64,000 bases of DNA from Martinezella rhizogenes (lineage in GTDB: Bacteria; Pseudomonadota; Alphaproteobacteria; Rhizobiales; Rhizobiaceae), in assembly GCA_013322215.1 (NCBI GenBank), contig JAAMEZ010000021.1, positions 186,001 through 250,000 of the forward strand, in the 5' to 3' direction. This document shows, in pieces, positions 27,663 through 37,087 of the stretch. Position numbers and translations under genes: made by a program. How positions within the stretch are numbered: position 1 is the stretch's first letter; each line of letters begins with the position of its first letter. Below the pieces are notes generated by a model. It was given only the letters and a program-made list of their open reading frames with translations. It searched no databases and was not told the origin of the DNA.

Positions 27663-28217
27663 CTATCGGGCGCTTAAAGCGGCCACGCGATCGGCAGCCG
27701 CCGAAAAACCTTGCAGGGACACCTGGAAGCCGAGCGGGTTGCCGCCATCGGCAACGACCTTGAGGTTCAAGCGCGACCCGGTTCGCAATTTACCAAGTGT
27801 TGCAGTGTCGATCGGAAGCAAAGCGATACAGCCGTTAGGCAAACAGGTGCGAAAACGCACCGGCTTCAAAGGCGGCTGATCATCGATACTCGGCGTCACG
27901 CCGGAATCGAGAACGATACCGAAAGGCAGGAGAAGCGTCGCAAGAGCGCCGCCGTCAGGACGCACTTGCATCTCGACGGCAAGCAACCTTTGACCATTCT
28001 GCTGGGTTTGATCCTGCGAAATCGTGCATGCCGACGCCTTGTCGCGTTGACTGCAGGCAACGCGCCAGTCCTGGTAGGTCTCCTGCAGGCTCGAAGCGCC
28101 ATTTGGCAGAGCCGATTGCGCAAAGGCCGAAGAAGCAAAGCCCGCACAGACAAGGGTGAGCACCGCATAAGATATGCGGCCGGTTATCCGGGATGGAGTA
28201 AATGTGGAATTTGACAA
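27663..28217 (-). CDS. IalB-family exported protein (distal copy)
   Basis: A 184-residue protein of the invasion-associated locus B family. A signal peptide (YAVLTLVCAGFASSAFAQ) is followed by the IalB core: YQDWRVACSQR, then ACTISQD, the LLLPFGIVLDSG stretch and RTCLPNGCIALLPID with the conserved cysteine pairs. IalB of Bartonella aids erythrocyte entry; free-living relatives are unassigned. Start is uncertain: I use TTG 28217 with AGAG upstream because it puts the signal peptide first, while the frame is open to 28307. It is the last gene of the adhesin operon. Confidence 0.78.
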   Translation of the reverse strand: MSNSTFTPSRITGRISYAVLTLVCAGFASSAFAQSALPNGASSLQETYQDWRVACSQRDKASACTISQDQTQQNGQRLLAVEMQVRPDGGALATLLLPFGIVLDSGVTPSIDDQPPLKPVRFRTCLPNGCIALLPIDTATLGKLRTGSRLNLKVVADGGNPLGFQVSLQGFSAAADRVAALSAR

Positions 28218-28291
28218 GGTATAAGATCTCTCGGCTTGAAGTACGACCTTATGCGGTCGGTTCCATAAAGAGCGAAGGCCGCGGGCTAAGG

Positions 28292-28765
28292 TCAGGTGCA
28301 TACCCACTCCCGGACGGTGCAGCGAGAACCTGAGCGCTCACATGCTTTAAGCGCAAGATCTTCAGCTTCGCGGCGTGTCGGTGCCGAATTTGCACTCCAC
28401 GGTGTGGCCCGATCGCGCTTTTCCTTGCTGATGGCAAGAGCGCCGCAATGATTGTATGGAAAGCCGGTCTTGTCGTCGTCATCCCAGTGCCGATGATTGC
28501 GAAATACGCTGACCACGACGCAGCTGCTGCCCTTGTCCCGCTCGCAATGCTTGAGCGCGATATCCATGGCTTCCTGGCGTTTGTCGGCACCCCAAAAGAA
28601 GCCGTATTTTTCGTCGGGCGCGGAATAGGCGATGGCCGCCCAAATGCCGCGTTCCTCCGGCGGAGGAGCCGGTGGCTGCTCTGCGGTAAAGAGATCAGCG
28701 GCCCACGGTTGGCCGGTAGAGACAAACACCATGCCGATTGCCGCAATTGCAGATCTCAATCTCAT
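28292..28765 (-). CDS. DUF4189 exported protein
   Basis: A 157-residue exported protein. The signal peptide reads LRSAIAAIGMVFVSTGQPWAA. The DUF4189 domain shows WAAIAYSA, KRQEAMDIALKHCERD, SSCVVVSVF, HCGALAIS and the late KACERSGSRCTV, with six cysteines likely paired. DUF4189 proteins are small periplasmic or surface proteins of unknown role. Start ATG 28765 has GGAGCGC upstream and overlaps the preceding stop by four bases. Confidence 0.8.
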   Translation of the reverse strand: MRLRSAIAAIGMVFVSTGQPWAADLFTAEQPPAPPPEERGIWAAIAYSAPDEKYGFFWGADKRQEAMDIALKHCERDKGSSCVVVSVFRNHRHWDDDDKTGFPYNHCGALAISKEKRDRATPWSANSAPTRREAEDLALKACERSGSRCTVREWVCT

Positions 28766-29469
28766 TTTGCGCTCCCTTGCTTTCCTGCTGCCGAAGCCAC
28801 GGAAATGACGACGCAACCGCTTCCGGTCGGCAAAAGCATTGCTTCGCCACCGTCATTGCCGAGTTCGTAGACACCGACCTGTCCGAGATTGTTGACGAGC
28901 TTGCTTCCGTTCGGAAACTTGGTCGAGATTTCCGGGCAGGAGGCTGTAAACGGCGCCACGCGAACCATCGAACCCTCGCAGCCGGATGCGACGGGTGCTG
29001 CGAAAACGATGCCGGCAGCCGGTCCGCTGTAGCCCTGCGTTGCATAGTTCATGCCGACCAGCGCCTGCACTGCATGCTTGTCCGCGGCCTCGTTGTTCCA
29101 GATCGACTGGACATTGTATTGGGTACCGTTCGTCAGCAATTGCCCAAGAACCGGGAAAACGGTCGAGCAGGATTGCAGGCCAGCCTGTTTGGCGTGCTGG
29201 AGGAACGGCGTGTCCGGCAGCGCTTGATTGGCGTCATTTGCTGCAGCAATCGCCGGCTGCGGCAAAAGGTTGCCGACCACGTCGTATCGGACGGCGGCGT
29301 AGCCGATGGCACCGGCGATCGCGATTGCAAGCACCGATAGGGAGGTCGCCTTCCACCAGCTTCGCTGCGGCTTTGCCTGCTCGCCGGCCAAGCTCTGAAT
29401 TGCCGCGTCCTTCGCATTTCGGGACATGATGCGATCGTGAATCGATTGTTGGTTCATTGAAAAATCCAT
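28762..29469 (-). CDS. Single-TM exported-domain protein of unknown function (235 aa)
   Basis: Residues 1-38 are cytosolic and polar, 40-62 form one transmembrane helix (TSLSVLAIAIAGAIGYAAV), and the rest is periplasmic with cysteines in LQSCSTVF, SGCEGS, ASCPEIS and SGCVVI. The type II orientation is inferred from the charges. It sits between an IalB gene (three bases upstream) and the DUF4189 gene (overlapping by four). An in-frame ATG at 29457 with GGATGG could be the true start. No family recognised. Confidence 0.65.
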   Translation of the reverse strand: MDFSMNQQSIHDRIMSRNAKDAAIQSLAGEQAKPQRSWWKATSLSVLAIAIAGAIGYAAVRYDVVGNLLPQPAIAAANDANQALPDTPFLQHAKQAGLQSCSTVFPVLGQLLTNGTQYNVQSIWNNEAADKHAVQALVGMNYATQGYSGPAAGIVFAAPVASGCEGSMVRVAPFTASCPEISTKFPNGSKLVNNLGQVGVYELGNDGGEAMLLPTGSGCVVISVASAAGKQGSAK

Positions 29470-29472
29470 CCG

Positions 29473-30048
29473 TCACTTTATCGCCTTAACGGCTGTGGAA
29501 AGGCCCTTGAGATTTGCGGTCACGCTGATCGTGTTCCCGTCCGCGGTCGGATAGGAAACCGTTGGCGCCGTACTTTTGGAAATCTGCTCGCGCATTACGG
29601 GTCCGACCGGCAGCATGCCGACGCAAACCGTGCTGTTGCAGCCGTTGAACCGTACTTGTATCGGCTCCTTGCGGCCCGCGAATTGCAGAAGGATACCGCC
29701 ATCGCTCTTGGCGACCGGGGCCGCGCGCAAGATCATGTAGGGATCGCCTTTTTTCGTCGCAGCGAGCGACCAGCTGAACGCAACTTGTCCGGCCTCGTTC
29801 TCGATAATCTGGGTAACGTTGCAGACCCGCTGGCGAATCTTGAGGTTTTCATCACAGATCAGCGTCCAATTCTCGAACGGACGAATGATCCTCTGATATT
29901 CGCCAGTCTTCGCTTCCGGAGGAACTACGACTTCGGAAGGTCTTATGCGATAATTGGGAAGGGCCGCATCCTGTCCGGCCGCAATCGGGCCGAACAGGAG
30001 CATGCAAGCCATGAAAACCGGGACGCCGAGAAGCGCTCCTTTGAACAT
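29473..30048 (-). CDS. IalB-family exported protein (adhesin-proximal copy)
   Basis: A 191-residue IalB-family protein. The signal peptide (VPVFMACMLLFGPIAAGQ) precedes the core with FENWTLICDENLKIRQRVC, ILRAAPVAKSDGGILLQF and FNGCNSTVCVGMLPVGP, preserving the two disulfide pairs. It starts seven bases after the adhesin stop, so the two are almost certainly co-translated. It differs enough from the distal IalB copy to be an old duplication, not a recent one. Confidence 0.8.
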   Translation of the reverse strand: MFKGALLGVPVFMACMLLFGPIAAGQDAALPNYRIRPSEVVVPPEAKTGEYQRIIRPFENWTLICDENLKIRQRVCNVTQIIENEAGQVAFSWSLAATKKGDPYMILRAAPVAKSDGGILLQFAGRKEPIQVRFNGCNSTVCVGMLPVGPVMREQISKSTAPTVSYPTADGNTISVTANLKGLSTAVKAIK

Positions 30049-30055
30049 GGCCGGC

Positions 30056-33000
30056 TCAATTCAAGGTGAAGCTGACGCCAGCGCCGACACCCACTTGTCC
30101 GCCTGCCGCCGTACCTGACAAATTCGCCCGGACCCGCCCGTTCTCGCTGGTGTAACCGGCACCGAAGGCCAAGGCCCCCTCGCCTCTCCATACACCGCCA
30201 CCGACGGCCACACTCAGCTTGCCGGGACGATCGTCATAGCGAAGCGATGCCGCAGCAAGCCCTATTGCGGCTGCCTGTCTTGCCTCGGATCTTATGTCAC
30301 CGAGCTCCTGGTTCAGTTGCCCGAATTTCTGGTCGGTGTAGTTGTTGGCCGCAGTCAGCGTATTGGCAGCTGCCGTGTCCGTATAGGATTTGACCTGAGT
30401 GATGCTATCGCCCAATTGGGCAACGTTCACCGCATCCGTCGGGGCAACGCCCTTGCCAACATTGGAGATGACCACCGGCGCGTTCACATCACCGCCCTGC
30501 AGCGTGATGCTGTTCTTCTTGCTGCCGTCGGGATTGAGATCGTAGGTGACTGCATTCTTGGTGATCGTTCCGACACCCGTCTGCAAGCTGTCGATCGCCT
30601 GGTTGGTGGCATAGAGCTGCGATCCGTTGATGGCATCGGTGCTGCTGGCGGAAATGCGGCCGGCAGCGACGTTGGTGATGGTTCTTTCGGCCCCGGCAGC
30701 GCCCACACTGACCGTTCCGACAGGCGCGGCGCCGGCAAAGTCATAGTGCTGGCCTTGAATGGTGGTTCCGGAGGTACCGACAGCGGCCTGTGTTGAGGAA
30801 CCGGAGCCCAAGGCCACATCATTGGCATTGTTGGCCTGTGCGCCCTGACCGAGAGCGACGGCACCCGTTCCTACCGCTGCCGCGCCGTTGCCGGCGGCCA
30901 GGCTGTTCGTTCCACTGGCGACACTCTGCGGGCCTATCGCAACGCTATCGGTGCCTGATGCTTGAGAGTCCGCCAGCGTCGAGTTGGCATGGAAATACTT
31001 GATGCCGCCGCCATTCATGATGTTGGTCAGCGAATTGTCGACCGCACCGAAGGCATCGTAGACCGTGCTATAGTTGTTGCCTTGGATATTGTAGGTAGGA
31101 CCGGTGATTGACCCATCGGGGTTCACGGTCGTGTTGCCGCCGATCAAGTTGGTGACGTTGGCGCCGAGACCTCTCAGCTGGCTGACATTCACCGCGTCGG
31201 TGTCGGCCGAACCGGCTGCCAGATTGGTCAGCTTGCGTTCCGATCCAGCCGAACCGATCGACACTTCGCCGACGGAGGTCTGTGGGCTCGTAAGCGCGAA
31301 GCCGGTATAGTTCGTCTGCGCCCCCACTGTGGTTACGGATTGGGCACCAAGCGCAACGCTGTTGATGTTGTTTGCCTGCGCGCCTGCACCGAGCGCCACC
31401 GATTGGACGCCCGCGGCCACCGAGTTCGTGCCGAGTGCTACGCCATCGGCCAGCATGACGTGGGCATTCTGGCCGATGGCCGTGCCGCCGGGGGCAACCT
31501 GGTCGACAACCGCGCCGTTGCCGATGCCGATGCCATTGTCGCCGTTGACGACCGTCGTCGGGCCGACCGCGACCGACTCGGCACCGACAGCAAGAGAGTC
31601 ACCGGCAGCCGAGTTCGCATGGAAGTATTTGCTCGGTGTCGTTGCGACCGAAGCGATCGCGCCCTGGAGCTGGCGAACGGTAACGGCATCCTGTGCGCTG
31701 GTGCCGTCCGCAACGTTGATGATCTGCCGATAGGAGGTGCTGGAACCGACCGAGACGGCACCCAGCAGAGTTTTATCCGTCGTATTGTACTGGATGAAGT
31801 TTGTTGGCCCGGCCGCGATCTGGCCGGTGGCAGGTGCCAGGGCACGATCGGAAATCGATCCGGAGCCGAGGGCGACCCCACCATCGATGGTAGCCTGGCT
31901 TTCCCTTCCAAGCGCGAGCGAACTGTCGGCTACAGCGGTCGCGTTATATCCCACCGCCGTGGAGCCGACGCCTTGAGCGGAGGAGTCGCTGACGGCAAGG
32001 GTGCTGTCGTTGGTGCGCACATATCGAATGCCCTTACCGTTTGCATCGGTATAGGTCGTCGACGTGTCGCCGGCGATGTTGTTGATCGTATTGCCGAGAT
32101 TGGTCAGGTCGCCGTTGATGGTAGTAATGTCGGTGGTGTTCTGCGTCACCTGCTGGTTGGTGGCGAAGAGCTGCGAACCATTGATAGCGTCCGTCGAACC
32201 GTTGTTGAGCCTGCCCGCTGCGACATTGGTGATGGTACGCTCGGCGCCGACCGCACCGACGCTGACCGTCGAAGCCGGGGTCGTGCCGGCGAAATTGTAG
32301 GTGGTGGTACCAATCACCGTGCTGGCGGTACCGACCGCTGTGGTGGTCACCGAGCCAGAGCCAAGAGCCACGTCATCCGCGTTACTTGCAGCGGCGTTGG
32401 CGCCTAGCGCGAGCGCACTCGCACCGCTGGCACTGGCGTTGACGCCGAGCGCTGTTGCCTGAACGGCGGTTGCAAACGCATTCTGGCCGATCGCGGTGCT
32501 GGATGTGGCCGTGGCGTTGGCATCAGCACCCATGGCGGTGCTGAAGTCGCCCGTGGCCTTGGCTATGTATCCAAACGCCGCTGAGTCGAGGCCGGAGGCA
32601 CCCGAAGCGTTGCCAGCTGAGATGGCATTCGCCCCTGACGCGATCGAAAGAGGTCCGATCGCGACTGAGTCCGCACCCGTCGCCGACGAGTCGGCCGCCG
32701 TCGAATTGGCATGGAAATATTTGATGCCGCCGCCAGTGTTGATATTGTTGACCGTCGTGCCGATGGCATCGACCGCCTGGTTGGTGGCAAAGAGCTGCGA
32801 GCCGTTGACGGCGTCCGTGGACGATCCGCTGATCCGACCCGCGGCGACATTGGTGATGGTGCGCTCGGTGCCGACGGCGCCGACGCTGACCGTCGAAGCC
32901 GGGGTAGTGCCCTGGAAAGTGTAGGTCGTGCCGTTGATCACCGCACTGGGCGTGCCGACCGCTGCGGCGGTCACCGAGCCCGAGCCGAGCGCTACGTCGC

Positions 33001-35446
33001 CTGCGTTACTTGCAGCGGCGTTGGCGCCTAGCGCGAGCGCACTCGCACCGCTGGCACTGGCGTTGACGCCGAGCGCTGTTGCCTGAACGGCGGTTGCAAA
33101 CGCATTCTGGCCGATCGCGGTGCTGGATGTGGCCGTGGCGTTGGCATCAGCACCCATGGCGGTGCTGAAGTCGCCCGTGGCCTTGGCTATGTATCCAAAT
33201 GCTGCTGAGTCGAGGCCGGAGGCACCCGAAGCGTTGCCCGCCGCGATGGCATTCGTCCCTGACGCGACCGAGAGAGGTCCGATCGCGACTGACTCCGCAC
33301 CCGTTGCTGACGAGTCCGTCCCCGCCGAGTTGGCGTGGAAATACTTGATGCCAGCGCCGCCATTGATGTTGTTGACGGTGGTGGTGACACTATCGACCGC
33401 CTGGTTTGTCGCGAAGAGCTGCGACCCGTTGACGGCATCGGTCGAAGTATTGTTGAGCCGGCCTGCTGCCACGTTGGTAATGGTGCGTTCGGTGCCAGGT
33501 GCGCCAACGCTAACTGTCGAGGTCGGCGTGGTGCCCTGGAAAGTGTAGGTCGTGCCGCCGATCACCGCGCTCGGCGTGCCGACGGCTGTCGCCGTCGTCG
33601 AGCCCGAGCCCAGAGCCACGTCGCCGGAGCTTGCCGTCGCCGTCGCACCGTTACCCAATGCGATATTACCGACAAAGCCGGAGGCACCCGCAGTGGAACC
33701 ATTGCCCAGCGCCACGGAGCCCTGGCCGATCGCCTTGTTGTTGTTGCCGATCGCGACTGCACCGCTTGCCTGGTTGGCGGCGGTGGCGCTTGCCGTGCCG
33801 TCGCTGTTGGCGATATTGTTGGCGCCGCCGGTGAAGGCGCCCGTGCCGCTCGCATAGCTCGGATCGCCGATCGCGACCGCGCCGTCGCCGTAGGCGGTAT
33901 TGCCGGAGCCGATGGAAACGGCCTTGCCGCCGGTCGCCACCGCGTTTCTGCCCATGGCGACCGCTTCGGTGGAAGTGGCCTGGGCCGCTGTTCCGATCGC
34001 AATTGCGTTGTCGCCTGCCCCGTTCGCGTTGATGCCCAAAGAAACCGCCTGAAGCCCGCTTGCGACCGATCCGCCGCCGATCGATGTGCTGTTCACGCCA
34101 CTGGCAGTGGAGGACTCGCCTAGAGCCAGGGTGTTTGACTGGCTCGCGGCCGCTCCCGCGCCCAAAGCGACGGCATTAATGGCAGTGGCCTTTGCCAGAG
34201 AGCCCATGGACACGGCTCCAGTCCCCGAGGCATTCGCACCGGGGCCGACCGCTGTGGCTAGATTGGAGCCGGCATTTGCATTGTTGCCGAGAGCGACGCC
34301 TGAGGTCGCGCCACTTGCCACAATTGCGCCCGAGCCTATGGCAACTGCGCCGCCGCCAGCGACCGCCTGTGCCTGGTTACCCAAGGCAACGCCGAAGTCT
34401 CCTGATGCGACCGTTGTAGGACCAATGGCGAGCGCATTGGTACCGGAGGCGGCGGCATTCGTGCCGAGAGCGATGGTGTCCGTGTTCGAGGCCTTGGCGA
34501 GGTAACCCATGGCGGAACCTCTTAGGGCGGAAGCAGCTGCCCCATTGCCGATCGCCGTGGTTTGATTTGCCGACGCTGTGGCCGACGTGCCGAAGGCGCT
34601 GGATCCTGTCCCCGTCGCAGACGAGCTCGAACCAACGGCATTCGCCCATGCCCCTGTGGCCGTCGCAGCGGAGCCTAATGCAACAGACTCGAACGTGAAA
34701 CCGGAAGGAGCGGTGCCGCTTGCATTGGCATTCGTGCCAATGGCAATCGGAGAACCGCCGCCCGCTCCGGCGTTGGCCTTGGAGCCGACGCCCATGGCAA
34801 TGGCAGCACCGTTTGAAGATGAGGCGTTGGAGGACAATCCAATCGCCACCGAGGCGCCTCCCGAAGCGGTGGCTGTCGAGCCGAGGGCAAGCGCGTTGGC
34901 TCCGTTTGCAGTCGTGTTGACGCCATAGGCCGAAGCCCCATCCGCCAATGCGCGAGCGTTGCCGCCCACGGCAAGTGCATTGACGCCGGTGGCGTTTGCG
35001 AAGACACCCATACCTATGGCGTTGAGGCCATTGACACCCATCGAATAGCCGATGGCGATCGAAGCGTCGCCCGTTGCACTGTTAGAGGTGCCCAACGCCA
35101 CGCTGTTCGGGTTATTCGCTGTAGCACCGTTACCGATGGCGACGGCGTTGGCGGCTGTCGTCGTGCCGCCGCCGGCGGCATATTGCGCCTGCGCAGGCGC
35201 GGAAAGGCCGAGCACAGTGAGCGCGGCGAGGCCGCCGATCGCGCTGGCCAAACGTAAGTTTCCGCTGGTGCCCAACGCCCCGAGGCCCATGTCCTTGCGG
35301 CGCATGCCGAGAACACGAGAGGCCATCCGCAGCACAGCCATCAGGCGGCGCCGGAGCGAACGATCGGTGCGGTCGGCTGAAACAAAGTTTCGAGCAAATC
35401 CGGTACGAGACTTAGTCTGCAGATGTTCCCCAACGCATTCGCTCAT
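30056..35446 (-). CDS. Trimeric autotransporter adhesin (YadA/BadA-type)
   Basis: A 1796-residue surface adhesin secreted by type Vc. An unusually long signal region (about 87 residues) has a basic stretch (RSLRRRLMAVLRMASRVLG) before the hydrophobic core ending SAPAQAQ, as in extended signal peptides of large autotransporters. Then come hundreds of residues of YadA-like head repeats (SVALG, AIGxxA, x-A-x-G patterns), interrupted by neck motifs of the form ITNVAAGR-x-DAVNGSQLF that occur six or more times. A short stalk and a C-terminal YadA anchor (last 75 residues, ending VGAGVSFTLN) complete it. A 624-bp tandem unit lies inside. It overlaps the upstream gene by four bases. Confidence 0.93.
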   Translation of the reverse strand: MSECVGEHLQTKSRTGFARNFVSADRTDRSLRRRLMAVLRMASRVLGMRRKDMGLGALGTSGNLRLASAIGGLAALTVLGLSAPAQAQYAAGGGTTTAANAVAIGNGATANNPNSVALGTSNSATGDASIAIGYSMGVNGLNAIGMGVFANATGVNALAVGGNARALADGASAYGVNTTANGANALALGSTATASGGASVAIGLSSNASSSNGAAIAMGVGSKANAGAGGGSPIAIGTNANASGTAPSGFTFESVALGSAATATGAWANAVGSSSSATGTGSSAFGTSATASANQTTAIGNGAAASALRGSAMGYLAKASNTDTIALGTNAAASGTNALAIGPTTVASGDFGVALGNQAQAVAGGGAVAIGSGAIVASGATSGVALGNNANAGSNLATAVGPGANASGTGAVSMGSLAKATAINAVALGAGAAASQSNTLALGESSTASGVNSTSIGGGSVASGLQAVSLGINANGAGDNAIAIGTAAQATSTEAVAMGRNAVATGGKAVSIGSGNTAYGDGAVAIGDPSYASGTGAFTGGANNIANSDGTASATAANQASGAVAIGNNNKAIGQGSVALGNGSTAGASGFVGNIALGNGATATASSGDVALGSGSTTATAVGTPSAVIGGTTYTFQGTTPTSTVSVGAPGTERTITNVAAGRLNNTSTDAVNGSQLFATNQAVDSVTTTVNNINGGAGIKYFHANSAGTDSSATGAESVAIGPLSVASGTNAIAAGNASGASGLDSAAFGYIAKATGDFSTAMGADANATATSSTAIGQNAFATAVQATALGVNASASGASALALGANAAASNAGDVALGSGSVTAAAVGTPSAVINGTTYTFQGTTPASTVSVGAVGTERTITNVAAGRISGSSTDAVNGSQLFATNQAVDAIGTTVNNINTGGGIKYFHANSTAADSSATGADSVAIGPLSIASGANAISAGNASGASGLDSAAFGYIAKATGDFSTAMGADANATATSSTAIGQNAFATAVQATALGVNASASGASALALGANAAASNADDVALGSGSVTTTAVGTASTVIGTTTYNFAGTTPASTVSVGAVGAERTITNVAAGRLNNGSTDAINGSQLFATNQQVTQNTTDITTINGDLTNLGNTINNIAGDTSTTYTDANGKGIRYVRTNDSTLAVSDSSAQGVGSTAVGYNATAVADSSLALGRESQATIDGGVALGSGSISDRALAPATGQIAAGPTNFIQYNTTDKTLLGAVSVGSSTSYRQIINVADGTSAQDAVTVRQLQGAIASVATTPSKYFHANSAAGDSLAVGAESVAVGPTTVVNGDNGIGIGNGAVVDQVAPGGTAIGQNAHVMLADGVALGTNSVAAGVQSVALGAGAQANNINSVALGAQSVTTVGAQTNYTGFALTSPQTSVGEVSIGSAGSERKLTNLAAGSADTDAVNVSQLRGLGANVTNLIGGNTTVNPDGSITGPTYNIQGNNYSTVYDAFGAVDNSLTNIMNGGGIKYFHANSTLADSQASGTDSVAIGPQSVASGTNSLAAGNGAAAVGTGAVALGQGAQANNANDVALGSGSSTQAAVGTSGTTIQGQHYDFAGAAPVGTVSVGAAGAERTITNVAAGRISASSTDAINGSQLYATNQAIDSLQTGVGTITKNAVTYDLNPDGSKKNSITLQGGDVNAPVVISNVGKGVAPTDAVNVAQLGDSITQVKSYTDTAAANTLTAANNYTDQKFGQLNQELGDIRSEARQAAAIGLAAASLRYDDRPGKLSVAVGGGVWRGEGALAFGAGYTSENGRVRANLSGTAAGGQVGVGAGVSFTLN
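32150..33620 (-). repeat. 624-bp tandem repeat inside the adhesin gene
   Basis: The same DNA recurs at a spacing of exactly 624 bases (208 codons). About 200 bases near 32379-32575 and 33003-33199 are virtually identical, and the flanks drift. A third, partial copy begins near 33487. Each unit encodes one head block plus one neck, so copy-number change would lengthen or shorten the adhesin. Confidence 0.75.
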
Positions 35447-35892
35447 GCTGCTTTCTCCTCGCTGCTATCTGGACGACTGAGCACGCGTGAACCCGCATCT
35501 GCGGCTGCGTCGTCGTTGAAATTGTGCGCTTGCTGAAGCGCGCGACCCATTTTGGCGGCCTGGCTTTCGAGCTGTTCGCGGACCGTATCGACCCATGGCT
35601 GCGTCGATGCCGGAACGGAATACAATGCGGCGTCGGCCCGATCGGGCGGAAGCTTTGTCGCCACCAGGGCGCGGCAGACATCAAAGTGAAATAATGGCTC
35701 TCCTTCGGCATAGGCCGGAGAGGTCAGACCGAAGACAAGGCAGGCAAATAAGTAGTCAACTTCCGCGCCTGTCAGACGGCTGGCATATCGTTCTTGCAAG
35801 GCAGTCCAGGCTACCTCGATTTTCGGAGCAAAGATTTCAAATTCAGGGAATTGAATGTCCATAGAGCACCGGATGGTTACCATCCCGAACAT
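35443..35892 (-). CDS. Small protein heading the adhesin operon (149 aa)
   Basis: A soluble, Ala-rich 149-residue protein with no signal peptide or TM segment. The recognisable part is helical: VAWTALQERYASRLTGAEVD, then VRALVATKLPPDRAD, and an acidic tail. ATG at 35892 and the in-frame ATG at 35862 are both possible, with no strong site before either. Its stop overlaps the adhesin start (ATGA), so it should control or accompany adhesin production. I do not recognise it; a chaperone or regulatory role is only a guess. Confidence 0.6.
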   Translation of the reverse strand: MFGMVTIRCSMDIQFPEFEIFAPKIEVAWTALQERYASRLTGAEVDYLFACLVFGLTSPAYAEGEPLFHFDVCRALVATKLPPDRADAALYSVPASTQPWVDTVREQLESQAAKMGRALQQAHNFNDDAAADAGSRVLSRPDSSEEKAA

Positions 35893-36202
35893 GGCCTTAT
35901 TTCAGCGCAACGGTATTTTAGAAAATTCCGGATTTTTTTTAGGAAATTACGGTTTTTTGCTTAGCCGGTTGCAGGTGTAACTGCTTTGCCACACTTAACC
36001 TAAGGCTGTTCCGCATGAAGAGGCGAACCGCAGGACGATCGGTACCAAGCAGTTCTTTCCATTCCGAAAAATCTCTCCTGCTGCATGTGCAGAAAACGTC
36101 CATCCCCGCCGTACACCTCCCAGATGAACACGGAAAATAATGGATTTGGGAATATTCGAATTGGCTTGGGACGGACGCGAGCTCGCGTTCAAGCCAGTGC
36201 GA
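35893..36202. other. Intergenic region upstream of the adhesin operon
   Basis: About 310 bases holding the adhesin-operon promoter and the downstream flank of the AraC gene. It includes two T-rich runs (TTTTTTTT and TTTTTT near 35931-35957) unlike the GC-rich neighbourhood. No gene is supported. Confidence 0.4.
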
Positions 36203-37087
36203 TTATCGCATATATCGAAGCTCTGTCGGCGTCCGCCCCCGATATCTCCTCATCGTGGTCGCCAGATGGCTCTGATCCGAAAACCCCGCCATATAGGCGA
36301 TTTCAGCAATCGCGATTTCACCCTCGACCAGCAATTTTTCCGCAAGGTCCAGACGCAGATTTATCAGATACCGGTGTGGAGGCATGCCAAAGGTCTTCGC
36401 GAATCTCACGATGAAATGGTTCGGTGAAATGCCCGCGACCGCCGCAAGTTCAGCGACGTGAACCTTTTCGGTGAAACGTTCGCGAAGATACTCTTCCACG
36501 CGTCGAGCGCTTTTGGCGGAGAGCCCTCCCCTGGGCGATGGAATCTGTCTCATATTGCTTGCATAGGTACGGAGAAGATGTGCACTAAACAGCGTAACCA
36601 ATGAATCCAGATAGAGTTCATTCGGAGTTGCTTTCCCGGTTAGCTCGACAGAAATCCTCTGCGCGATGCCGAGGGCGATAAGATCGACGGTCCCAAATGC
36701 GGGAGGCTCGAGTTCTACATTGCCAAGATCGAACTCCTGGAGCGCCAGCTCGGACAGAATGTCAGGAGGAATGGCGACGACAAGATTTGTCCTGGTTTCG
36801 GACCAGGCAAGGGTGCTATCCACACCGGTGGGATTGACCACGAGACCGCCAAGCGGCGCATCGTATTGCGTGATCCGGTCGCTGCCGAGAGAGGCTCGCA
36901 AGCCACGCGAGGGAGCCAATACGACTGCCACTGCATGCTCCTTTGCAATCCAGGTCTGCGATCCGGGATTGCGAACGGAATTTATGACGCTCCCGCGCGC
37001 GGTGGCCTTCCTTGGGCCTGAACTTTCAGGAATTATATCAAATACATATCGATCGGCCCGTTCCCGAACCTCACCCGCATAGTTCAT
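36203..37087 (-). CDS. AraC-family regulator
   Basis: A 294-residue protein. The N-terminal sensing region is of the AraC type with SVINSVRNPGSQTWIA near 35. The C-terminal DNA-binding part (about 195-290) contains VHVAELAAVAGISPNHFIVR and IAEIAYMAGFSDQSHLATTM, the double helix-turn-helix. It lies directly upstream of, and on the same strand as, the adhesin operon, so it is a candidate activator of the adhesin genes. The inducer is unknown. Confidence 0.85.
   Translation of the reverse strand: MNYAGEVRERADRYVFDIIPESSGPRKATARGSVINSVRNPGSQTWIAKEHAVAVVLAPSRGLRASLGSDRITQYDAPLGGLVVNPTGVDSTLAWSETRTNLVVAIPPDILSELALQEFDLGNVELEPPAFGTVDLIALGIAQRISVELTGKATPNELYLDSLVTLFSAHLLRTYASNMRQIPSPRGGLSAKSARRVEEYLRERFTEKVHVAELAAVAGISPNHFIVRFAKTFGMPPHRYLINLRLDLAEKLLVEGEIAIAEIAYMAGFSDQSHLATTMRRYRGRTPTELRYMR

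Noticed and set aside
32150..33620. Regular spacing suggesting a CRISPR-like array
   Set aside because: The repeated unit is coding, 624 bases long, with no short direct repeats separated by unique spacers.
31340..34123. Long plus-strand frames opposite the adhesin
   Set aside because: Repetitive antisense of the adhesin head repeats; the composition and repeated text come from the adhesin DNA.
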